Below, one piece after another: positions 55,441-64,000 of a DNA stretch of 64,000 bases (its first letter is position 1; the number at the start of each line of letters is the position of its first letter). Source of the stretch: Dendrophyllia cribrosa (taxonomy: Eukaryota; Cnidaria; Anthozoa; Scleractinia; Dendrophylliidae). Both the position numbers and the translations under genes were made by a program. Location: positions 14,037,867-14,101,866 of the forward strand of contig JAJLRJ010000002.1 of assembly GCA_024195265.1 (NCBI GenBank). Direction: 5' to 3'. The notes beneath the pieces were generated by a model that saw only the letters and a list, made by a program, of their open reading frames with translations, was not told where the DNA came from and did no database searches.

Positions 55441-55849
55441 TTACGTATTTTGGGCCAAAACGCGAATAAAACTTTTAGGAAAAGGTATTTTGTTTTTCTC
55501 TTCTCCGTTGCGTTCTTTGCCCCTACTCCCACACCTCATTCATTTGGAAGTAAATCCAGCCCCGGCGAGAGAGATGCTGTTAGCAGTAATCTGTTATGAA
55601 AAGATGCAAGCAACTCCGACCCGCCTGAAATATCGTGTTTTCATGAATATTACCAGGAGCGTGTTCTAAGGCGGGGTTTTTCCTGAATTTGAATGAAATT
55701 TTAAGAGGTTTAAAGAAGGGATAGAAGAAAGAAAGTGATTTTTACAACACCAACTTACAGTAATTAATGACACCCACGCAAGAGCACCCCAACCCAAGTT
55801 GATAGTGGACTATATTAGTGTTATTACACACAGAGTTGATTCTCTGATT

Positions 55850-56184
55850 CCTTGATTCTAAACAACACATGACGATCTGCGGCCTTCACCAACACCAGGG
55901 TAACAAAGAAAGCCGTAAAAACTTGGAACAAAAACTAATCCGAATCGGCACTTTCAAACCTCTCGAAATCAACGAACGTTTTTCATTCAACTAATTTAGA
56001 TTTGTTTTTCACGTCACCAAATTTCCACCAAAAGCGTAGCTCCACCGCTTACTATGTAAAGCCACACACCACCCACAATTCCTTGATTCGCTCCGACGAA
56101 GGGCTAGCGCTCGAAACGTTAGCTTTCTCGAATCTTTATACGGTGGCTAATTTACCTTATCGACTCCCACCGACACAGCACCAC
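55850..56184 (+). mobile_element. Penelope-like retroelement 3' end
   Basis: From about 55856 to a stop at 55992-55994 the frame reads ...HMTICGLHQHQGNKESRK, then NLEQKLIRIGTF and INERFSFN. This pattern of Arg-Lys, Glu, Leu-Ile, Gly-Thr and Asn is what I expect at the C-terminus of the GIY-YIG endonuclease domain of Penelope-like elements. The following 190 bp contain the hammerhead-like core and close with the family end CACCGACACAGCACCAC, the inverse of the end at 10393. 5' truncated. Confidence 0.65.
56085..56134 (+). ncRNA. Hammerhead-ribozyme-like core in Penelope terminal region
   Basis: CCGACGA (56093-56099) stands for the CUGANGA box, helix II is GGGC/GCTC (56101-56104 with 56109-56112), then GAAAC (56113-56117) and GTT (56118-56120). 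Helix I can form from GCT/AGC (56090-56092 with 56121-56123) and, after a bulge, GATTC/GAATC (56085-56089 with 56130-56134). The invariant U4 is C here and the cleavage triplet is GTT; copy 10524-10551 has GTC but lacks this helix I. Hammerheads in Penelope-like elements are established; activity of this copy is doubtful. Confidence 0.4.
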
Positions 56185-56360
56185 AGTTTCTCTAGAAAAT
56201 CTAGGCTAAAAACAATATCGCCAGACGCGCTCGCTACCAACGCGAAAGTTAAATGTTAACTTTTTATGGCACTTCCAAGGGAAATTAAAAAAAATCAGTT
56301 CGCGAGGTGTCATCTTAGTATTGGCAAAGTTCTGACCGTTCAGGAAAAGAATGCTCCGTT

Positions 56361-56560
56361 CCCGGGGGGGGGGGGGGGGGGGGCACTTCCGTCAATTCAG
56401 GATAGGTGTGTTTAAGGTTCTTAAAATATGACCCTATTCAAGGGTAAAAAATCAAAAATTGGCACCCTATTACGGCTTAAAAGGGAAAAACGATAACTCA
56501 GAATTGTGTAAACAGGTCGTTTTTCATTTCTTTTCTGTACATGGAAAGTTTATCATTAGG
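56361..56560 (+). mobile_element. Truncated G-run element
   Basis: CCCGGGGG with a 20-base G run (56364-56383), then CACTTCCGTCAATTCAGGAT and modules ACCCTATTCAAGGGTA and ACCCTATTACGGCTTA. Same architecture as the other G-run elements but no matching right end. Confidence 0.6.
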
Positions 56561-56758
56561 TATAAAATACTAGACTGAGCCTAGTCAGCCTAGTTTCATT
56601 AATATGCCGTCATATTTATTTATTCATTTGTACTACAGAAAAACACTTACAAGACAATACCTACAAAGACTTTACACTACTTACAATACAAGATACTACA
56701 TCAACAATACTAAGAATATACTATTAACAATTCACTACTTACAATCATATCTTTGCAC

Positions 56759-57044
56759 CCCGGGAAGGGGGGGGGGGGGGGGGGTACTCCCTATAATGGG
56801 CTATGCGGGGATGATATATGAAAGGCTATATGAAAGGGGTGCCATTTTCAATGAAAGGTATATGAAAGGGGTACAATTTTCAATGAAAGGTATATGAAAG
56901 GGGTACCTTTTCCGTCAAAAACGGTATATGAAAACTAAACTTTTAAACTAAACTAAACTTCTAAACTGAAAGGGTAAGGCTTGGACCTTGGGGCGGAACA
57001 TCCCCGTACAAAACTTTGTTGGGTACCCCCCCGCCCTCCCCGGG
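56759..57044 (+). mobile_element. G-run MITE with 8-bp target duplication
   Basis: Begins CCCGGGAA plus 18 G and ends CCGCCCTCCCCGGG. CTTTGCAC flanks both sides exactly (56751-56758 and 57045-57052). Three tandem modules ATATGAAAGGGGTACC/GTGCC follow the left end. Related to the copies at 27241 and 48316. Confidence 0.85.
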
Positions 57045-57179
57045 CTTTGCACTAATCACGTAATCACGTAATCACGTAAAACTTAACACTATTTACAAGA
57101 TAATACATACAATGCACTAATACAGTGGCAACGGGCTTTGGATTAAATTAATGTAAAAGCGAAAGAATCTATTTCCCTA

Positions 57180-58545
57180 AATCATTAACAAAACTAAAAA
57201 TATACAAAAAAAAGGGAAGAACTGTAAGATAGCTATTTGATATATACTTAAAGAAACTGTTCTATTTTATATTTATAAATGATTTTATTTATAAAGTCCG
57301 AAATAGATAATGAATCGTTCTGGAGTTTTCTTTTATAAATATAGTAACACATAAAGAGGAGGGTGTAATAGATGCATTGAATAGGCCAAACAAAACTTCT
57401 TCAGTTGTAAGTGTGAAGGAGGAATTGTTGGTTGAATTGAACCACTGCAACACCTTCTGAATAAAAGACTTGTGGAATGACAGTTAATTAACGTATAATC
57501 TCTAGAGTCCGTTTCTCCGCAGTATTATTAAACAATTTCCATCTTCCTTGATCTTGAATCTAAAAAGCTCTTTTTTTTAGTTATAAAGATCCTATGAATG
57601 GCTTTAAAATGAAATTCTCGCAGTTTATTCTCTTTAGAGGTTTTGCGGACCGATTTAATATTTGCTTCCAGTTGATGTTTTCGGAAGTGAGTGATTTATC
57701 CCAAACGTTTCGGCCGTTTGTATGAGTTTTATTTACTAAAAGCCCATGAAAGTCCTTGGCTTTGGCTTTCGTCAAATTTAAGTAACTGTTTTTGTTGACC
57801 TGAAAGGACAAAGTATCATCACAAATTATACCATCATCTGAGGAAGTTATCAGCTCCCTTGCTCTTTTGAGTAAATGGCTTGGAATTGCACTTGTAACTT
57901 GACAGAAGTGAAGAAAAGATGTTTTTACCACAATTGCCGGTAATCTCGCAATCTGATTGGTCGATGCGGGTGGTAAATGAGAGTGCAGACAACGGTGCTG
58001 ACGCTAACATCACGCAATTTCTAAATATTGTGGTAAAAAGCAGATTTCCACCGGTTTTCCGTGATGTGGACTCTTATTTACCACGATTTACGTCATCACA
58101 TGGTCAAAATTTGTTGGTGACTCACTCGCCTGCGCCTCGTGAGTCCACAACATTTTGACCATGTGATGACGTATTAAAATCGTGGTAAATAAGAGTCCAC
58201 GCCACGGAAAACCGGTGGAAATTTGATAACTCTTTTAGATGAAATTTGGATTTAAAATCAGCGAAAGATAGAACATATCCCTCACTATCTAAAAGATCCA
58301 TGACTGTCTTAATTCCTTTATTCAGCCATTCTTGAAATAAGAAAGGTTTCCCTCCTATTAGCATTTCCTTATTATTAAACAGGATTGTGTCATGATTGTT
58401 TTGACTGTCATAAAGCGATTTAAGTTCTTTAACTACAACAGAATATCTCTGTAAAAACGTGGTATGTCTTTAAAGTTCTCCATCCAATAGTAACATCTTG
58501 ACAGAAAATCTAATCCGCCGTATTTCCTAAAATGGTGATCATACC
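57180..58545 (-). mobile_element. LINE remnant (L1/Tx1-like ORF2 C-terminus), interrupted
   Basis: Minus-strand order: about 58530-58450 GGLDFLSRCYYWMENFKDIP; 58364-58230 GGKPFLFQEWLNKGIKTV, LLDSEGYVLSF and DFKSKFHLKEL; after an insertion, 57931-57581 FLHFCQVTSAIPSHLL ... ENINWKQILNRSAK ... NCENFILKPFIG. These are typical of the poorly conserved region after the reverse transcriptase of L1/Tx1-type elements (NKPFxWxxWxxxGI; FxxYxxLxSAIP). Frameshifts and the insertion show it is inactive. Confidence 0.75.
57921..58228. repeat. Double-hairpin insertion inside the LINE
   Basis: Interrupts the LINE frame between KEL and SFLHF. Contains a short inverted pair TTTTTACCACAAT / ATTGTGGTAAAAA (57923-57935, 58028-58040) and then a 179-bp palindrome (58044-58222) with arms ATTTCCACCGGTTTTCCGTG, GACTCTTATTTACCACGATT and ACGTCATCACATGGTCAAAA. 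Confidence 0.75.
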
Positions 58546-58574
58546 TTTTTTGTTCAGCTGTGTGTTTTGGTACT

Positions 58575-59735
58575 AGAGAACTTAAGATCCACGACGAACG
58601 AGATAACGACGACGTCTATAGACCGCGGTAGGACTGGACTGAGGACGTCGGTTTCGGTGGGAAAATGAAAACTTAAGACTGCGGCCGTCAGGTAGACGAC
58701 GACGACTTATATCGACTTGGCTTGTTGAAAACGTCTCGCCCAAGATGACATCGTTTAAGGACATGAGTGAGCTTCTTTTTTTGAGCCGTGAATTAAACTT
58801 TATTAACGACGAAGAATTTCCAGTTTTGTTTGACCTGTTCGAGTCAAAACATCCTGATTTTTTCCCGATGGAGAATATCGAAAGTTCGCGCTGTATGAAA
58901 TGGCCGAGTCTGAGTGTTTGGCCGAGGTTCCGGCATATTAGTATATTGTGTTCGGAATTCCATACAAAGTTTGGATTCCTAAAAATAAACACGATACACA
59001 ATTTAGTACAAGAGTTGGCAAAAAAATGTATTTGGCCGTAGGTGAATCTAAATAATCGCATGTGCAAATAAGGTACAAAATGAAACGTTTCACTGTTTAA
59101 GATTCGATATATTTTTACATATTACAGAGGCGAAAATTCCAGAGTACAAGTGATTAAATTCTTCTATTCAAGGCTTGCGGCCAGCTGCTTGCAGTCATGG
59201 ATAATTTTTTTCGATCTAGTTGTTTCGACCGTAAGGGCAAGTTTTAAAGATAAACGTTATACTGCCAGCACTTACAGTTGTGTTCTCAAGTCAAAACACA
59301 ATAATTGAGTACTTATCATTATTATTCAGGTTCTTCATTCCTTTTTACAGCCTTATGGGAAAATAAATCTTACGACTTACTGGTTCGCCTTTTCTTGTCT
59401 TGCCGCCAGTTAGTAAACAACACGAAAACACGCACGTTTCGACACGTTATATACAGTCAAATTTTTAATCCAATACGCCTCGTAAAATAGAAAGAGAAGC
59501 TTAAATGAAACCACAAAAGATAAAGGATGAAAAAAGATTACAAAAGTGACAAGTCAGTGTAAATGTTTACCTTTACACTTTGTTTAAACAACTCCTTTGC
59601 ACGACGACGTGAAACTACTGGCTTGGTCGTCGTCGACGAGAGGACGACGACGGAATTCCCGGGAAAATCGCGTGAATCTCACTTCCGGTCGTCGTCGTCC
59701 ATGCGCATGCTGTCGTCGTGGATCTTAAGCTCCCT
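58575..59735. mobile_element. Harbinger-like DNA transposon remnant, 3-bp duplication
   Basis: Ends AGAGAACTTAAGATCCACGA and inverse TCGTGGATCTTAAGCTCCCT, flanked by ACT (58572-58574, 59736-59738). Both subterminal regions are rich in CGACGACGAC. Carries a transposase-like N-terminal remnant at 58745-59041. A 3-bp duplication and the coding remnant both suggest PIF/Harbinger. Internally deleted. Confidence 0.75.
58745..59041 (+). pseudogene. Transposase N-terminal remnant
   Basis: Reads MSELLFLSRELNFINDEE then FPVLFDLFESKHPDFF, resembling the acidic N-terminus preceding the DDE domain in cnidarian HARBI1/Harbinger-like proteins (pattern ExLxFLxxxxFxxDEEFxxLxDL). Near 58868 the frame shifts; the alternative frame continues FALYEMAESECLAEV, again like the family. 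The catalytic domain is absent. The family assignment is from memory and should be treated as tentative. Confidence 0.55.
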
Positions 59736-59738
59736 ACT

Positions 59739-61174
59739 GTAATTTTGCTAATGCAATTTAAAGGAACCCTAACCGAGGACCACAATACCAAAATGGACAC
59801 CCGTTTTTAGGACTAAGCGCCTCAAAAACCATGCCTCATCCGCGGCACATACCTATATAACGTATAGGTATATCCCCCGCGGTTCCGTTTCAGCGTGGGC
59901 CAATTTGCCAGGTATGGTATCCTCACAATCTAAATATGCTACGGCTGAGAGCCAGGCCGGGTTCCCTAATTGAGAATCTCGTGCACGTGCACGTGCATGC
60001 TGGTCGCTTTTGATGTGTTCTGCCACGTGTTCTGAACTGACCTCATGTTCAAATATAATTAAGACTTGTCGAGGAAGACCGCGATTTGCAAACAGTAAAA
60101 GTTTGTGGATAAGCCAACAAAAGAAAAACATCGTTTGAGACTTCTGTCACAACTGAGAGTTCTAGTGAATCAGGGATTTATCTCGAAGCTTTTCACTTTA
60201 AATTTGTCTTCAAGTTTTATGGGTGCTCTTGAAGCGTTTTTCTCAGAAAAAAACTGTGATCAATGACTATCTTTTGGGCTTCACTCCAGCTTGTGGCTTA
60301 TTACACGGACGGTAGAAGACGCTTAAGTGGTATTTTATTGCTAAGATACTGAGTAACGTTATCCATTCAAATCCGATATGAGTTTTTACCGAATAAGTTA
60401 ATATCACAGCAGTGCCATGAAAGGGTTTGTTCTTAATTGTATAGAAAAAAGAAATATTAATAATACTGTTTTTACTAATAAACGGTAAAAAAGATCTCTT
60501 ATATAGATGTTATTGAACTAGCGTGAGGTCCGAATTGGGGAAATATTACGTGTTGCCCCCCCTTCTTGGGATATGATTTTACATCGTGCTCCCCCTACCG
60601 TTTCTCAACCCCCCTTCCTGCTTGAATATTGCACAGTCCCAGGAGCCCATTACTTATGGGCTCCTGACAGTCCCTAACCAAAATTGTCCGCTTAACATGA
60701 GGAAAATGTTTCTACTTAATAGAAAACAGTTTTCAATTGTTCATCGTTTCATAAAAGGAATTTGGCGAAATGAGTTTGTGAGCGGTCCATCTTAGCGGTC
60801 CGTATTGCAAAATTCGGACCGCTCAGGGAACCAATCAGAATGTTCCTTTTCATCGTGGACCAGCTTGCCATATAATAAATGATTATTCTGCCCATCTCTT
60901 TTGAAGTTCTGAAACGAATGGGCTTTGTTAAGTATCTAGGAGAGCTTATATTATATTTAGACGAGAAAGCGTCAGTACGCACACCTGTAGTTTCCCGATA
61001 TTCTATCCCCCAACTTTTTTACTGTTTTGAAAAGGCGATCAATTCTTAATGGAGCGCACCTCAATAATTAAGTACTTAATATAACAATATTTGCATGCAA
61101 TCAGCCTCATACAAGAAGGAAGCGAAACTTTCTATCTTTTGTTAAGATTTTCCTTATTTAAATAACAACTTCAA
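59739..61174. other. Spacer upstream of the GPCR, two hairpins, no gene
   Basis: Perfect hairpins at 60640-60666 (CAGGAGCCCAT and inverse) and 60794-60823 (AGCGGTCCG and inverse). The CACGTGCACGTGCATG run at about 59980-60000 contains two E-box-like CACGTG words. No exon recognised. The GPCR promoter must lie here, but no core element could be fixed. Confidence 0.45.
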
Positions 61175-62182
61175 ATGGACAGGAATTCAAGCATCAAGTG
61201 GAGAAATAATTCTGCTTTGCTGACCGCCTTCAACCCAACAGGCGGCGTGGTTTGGTGCAGTGCTTTTGCTCTAGTTTCGTTCTTCATCGTTTCAGGAAAC
61301 TTACTTGCAATCGTAGCGTTTGCTTTGAACAAGAAACTCCGAAAGAAGAGTTTTCTTTTGGTCATAAATATGGCGTTCGCGGATTTAATGTTAGGAGCTG
61401 TGTCTCTGCCATTGTTTATTTACCGGCTTGGAGGCAATTTTGAGCTTTGGAACGTGGGCTGGGGTTTCTCCTTGGAAATGTTATATCTTGTTGTGGACAC
61501 AATGTGCGCTCAGTCTTCAATAATAACTGCTGCTTTTATTGCTGTAGAGAGGTTTTATTCAATAGGGTGGCCACTGAAACACCGATCTATCGCCAGAAGA
61601 CGCGCATATTACACCTTAATTAGTTTGGTCTGGATTTTCGCCGTAGTCATTTCAGCGGCAATCATTGGCTGCCTGTACCAGTCAGTTCGCATATCGATCT
61701 ATATTTGGGTGACATACGCGGCTACCTTGACGCTAATAATAAGCGGTTGTTATATCGGTATTTGGACAAAATATAAACGAGGGAGAAACCTATTACGAAT
61801 CCAGAACAGGGGAATATCAAAGAGTAAACAATCAACAAAGACTCTTTTGATAATAACTTTTGTGGTTCTGCTATCATGGCTTCCTCTAATTATAACTAAC
61901 GCTATTTCAGTTTACATTCCAGTGAACTACGACATCTTCCTTTTTGTAAATTTGCTAAACTTCAGCAACTCTTTTGCAAATCCTGTAATTTATTCGTTAA
62001 GAATCCCAGAATTTAGAAAAGCGTTGTTTTCCAGTGCGAGATCCATCGGAAAACCTTCCGTGGCTCGTCTTGCGGCCACTTCCACGAAAATTCAATTACA
62101 GGTGACCTTGAAACATGAAGTCGACCTAAAAGCCTTTTTTCAGGAGAAAAACAAGGAGGAGATCATTGAAACTGAAACATAA
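61175..62182 (+). CDS. Class A (rhodopsin-like) G protein-coupled receptor, intronless
   Basis: A 335-residue, single-exon receptor. TM1 about 24-50 with GN (41-42); TM2 60-83 with FADL (D70 = the conserved D2.50); TM3 98-125 ending ERF (125-127) in place of DRY; TM4 145-167; TM5 172-198; TM6 221-245 with SWLP (234-237) in place of CWxP; TM7 253-275 with NPVIY (269-273); helix 8 RIPEFRKALF. N-glycosylation sequons at N4 and N11. The Cys expected at the top of TM3 (3.25) is absent (residue 101 region reads EMLYL), so the usual TM3-ECL2 disulfide is missing, as in some adenosine/melanocortin-type receptors. Ligand unknown. The ATG at 61175 gives a short N-terminus; no upstream in-frame alternative. 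AATAAA at 62488. Many cnidarian class A receptors are intronless, so this is not necessarily a retrocopy. Confidence 0.93.
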   Translation: MDRNSSIKWRNNSALLTAFNPTGGVVWCSAFALVSFFIVSGNLLAIVAFALNKKLRKKSFLLVINMAFADLMLGAVSLPLFIYRLGGNFELWNVGWGFSLEMLYLVVDTMCAQSSIITAAFIAVERFYSIGWPLKHRSIARRRAYYTLISLVWIFAVVISAAIIGCLYQSVRISIYIWVTYAATLTLIISGCYIGIWTKYKRGRNLLRIQNRGISKSKQSTKTLLIITFVVLLSWLPLIITNAISVYIPVNYDIFLFVNLLNFSNSFANPVIYSLRIPEFRKALFSSARSIGKPSVARLAATSTKIQLQVTLKHEVDLKAFFQEKNKEEIIETET

Positions 62183-63808
62183 TTCAGAACTTGACTAATT
62201 TACCGATGTATATTTGAAATGTTTGTAATAACAAAACTGAATTGTCATAAGTTATAGACATTTAAAACTTCGGATTACAACTTGGATACATTTTCAAGCC
62301 GGCAGGTGACAAGCCGTAACACCAGTTGGCGGTTTTGAGGACAATAATCAACATATCGTCTCGGTGGGAAAGCTGTCCGTAGGGTCTAAAACACTCACGA
62401 TATCATTTGGATTCATGGAATTCTGATGATTAATTAGTTAGACGTTTCTCACTTGGAATATCTCAAACTTTCATTACATGGGAAATTAATAAAATAATGT
62501 TACTTAGCCTTTTTTCGGAGGATTTTCGGAAAAATAATTGCAGCTTGAAATGTATAATTTGGTTTCCTACTGATGAGTAGATATAATTTCAGATCAGAAT
62601 ATGTCAGTTTACACAAACATCTCACAAACTGCCCTCACTAGATAACTTACACGACATGGGGAAACAGAAAAAACTGTCCTGTATTAAGGGGCTCTCCGGT
62701 TCGATGGTTGCAGCACCATCAGTTTTTGCGAAGAAGGCAGACATGGCACAATTGCTGGTTTGCACTTACTTCATATCAAAATTTAAGAGCATCAAAAAAC
62801 AGATTTCAATTCCAAAATGTTTATGAAATTGTAGAGAGTTTAAAACTAAACATCTGGGCCAAATGTTAAAGCGCAAGAGCATTTCGTTCAAGAGTTATAG
62901 GCGAACGAATATTGGTCATTTTTAGTAAAAAATATATGTAGCGGCCAAAAACTTCAAAGTCTTAATTACACCAAAAATCTCATCACAAAAGATTGGATTC
63001 AATAAAGTTTCATAAAATCAGTTTATAAGCATCTATTATGCAAAACTAACTTTCAACTGGTTCAGGTAGGAATAAACGTTGTTGTAGTTTTGTTTATTTT
63101 CACGGCTTATCTGAAATAGCGTGACGAAGTTGTGTGACCAATTAAAACCTTTACAAATCGGAAGCAAAACATCGTTAAAACCCGAAACTTTTTGTGAAGA
63201 ATTGCAACACTGGTATCTACATACCATGTTAGAAACAGCTTTGTAGAATGTATAGTTTAGAGGGTGGCTGACAGTGTCCACTCTGATTTTCCACGTTTAT
63301 AATTTTAAATCAATAATCATGTGAAGATGTTTTACCAAAACTTTGGAAACATTTAACAGGGAAGACAGTAGGAAAAATCCTATCATTATAGGACATTTTT
63401 TTGAGTTACTTTCCATCCATAAAACTGACGTACCTCCCTTGTAGATAGTAAAAAACGGTTAAAGCTGCGATCAATGTAGTTATGTACTTAGATCAACTTA
63501 CACTGAATGGTATTTTTATATTTTAATTTAGTTTAGGAAAGGGTTTCAATTAAGTTAATTTTCTTCTTTGCCATCACTGTTTAATTAGCAATGAGGTAAA
63601 CTTAATTTAAGAACGATTTTTTGATTAATTTCCTCTTCATCAGTCGATTTTTATCAGCATGTCACTGCAAAGTCAGACGCACAGCTAGTGAGAACAAAAG
63701 AAGGAATAATAACTAATATTAACCGGACTAGAAATGATGTCTTTTATTTGTACAAAATCCTTCTAAAATAGTGCAATAAAAACATTTGTACAGGTTACTT
63801 TTGATATC
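62183..63808. other. Downstream of the GPCR, no gene
   Basis: Contains the GPCR 3' UTR with AATAAA at 62488-62493. The remainder is AT-rich without recognisable exons; an 81-codon minus-strand frame (63036-63281) has no similarity I recognise. Confidence 0.5.
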
Positions 63809-63954
63809 ATATATCAAACACGAGGAAGAGTGTTTTATCGGTATATCCAAACACCGAGTAGTGGGAAGTGGGTTGACAAAAACGAGGCGCAGGCGAGTTT
63901 TTTAACCGAAGTGTTTGGATTCCTGATGAAACACTCTTTCGAGTATTTGATATA
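63809..63954. repeat. Palindromic MITE
   Basis: ATATCAAACACGAGGAAGAG and GTGTTTTATC at the left face GAAACACTCTTTCGAG and TATTTGATAT at the right; the inner words ATCCAAACAC and GTGTTTGGAT also pair. About 146 bp with 50-bp arms. Confidence 0.8.
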
Positions 63955-64000
63955 GCTTCTCAAACCATTAGTAGTTCTTGGAGAAATTCAGAGCAGAAGT

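Overview
The window looks like nuclear DNA of a cnidarian, probably an anthozoan (stony coral or sea anemone). The evidence is AT-rich sequence, GT-AG spliced genes with long introns, metazoan gene families, and a dense load of small inverted-repeat elements, a tRNA-headed SINE and Penelope-like sequence. The taxon is an inference; there is no marker gene. I support four protein genes, all on the plus strand.

Region by region: 0-1.3 kb holds the 3' remnant of an L1-like retrotransposon. From 2.3 to 9.3 kb lies a farnesyl diphosphate synthase gene (FDPS), eight exons visible, with the first coding exon(s) not found. From 9.3 to 22.7 kb there is no gene; it holds a Penelope-derived palindrome, a 1.4-kb terminal-inverted-repeat element carrying a tRNA-like promoter, a 1.1-kb interspersed repeat, trinucleotide arrays and a 9-bp-period minisatellite. 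From 22.8 to 35.5 kb and again from 44.6 to 53.5 kb lie two tandem SLC22-type (organic ion/carnitine-like) transporter genes. Both have nine exons of identical length and phase, giving 537 residues each. Their introns and about 3 kb of 3' flank are also homologous, so the whole block was duplicated. The introns then diverged by transposon insertion, and each copy can serve as an empty-site control for the other. The spacer from 35.5 to 44.6 kb is a cluster of hairpin elements, a LINE 3' end, a nested DNA transposon and a SINE. From 54 to 60 kb come pogo-like, Penelope-like, LINE and Harbinger-like remnants. At 61.2-62.2 kb there is a single-exon class A GPCR. The last 1.8 kb has no gene.

The four genes do not form an obvious pathway: FDPS acts in the mevalonate/isoprenoid route, the SLC22 pair moves organic ions across the plasma membrane, and the GPCR is an orphan receptor. 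The most informative signals are in the mobile DNA: a Penelope-end repeat with a hammerhead-like core, a TTAA-flanked element with a paralogous empty site inside the window, a G-run element family with 8-bp target duplications, and an array of CTTTGA/TCAAAG palindromes (TCF/LEF-like sites) inserted in a LINE. Coordinates of splice junctions were read by eye from GT/AG signals and reading-frame continuity.
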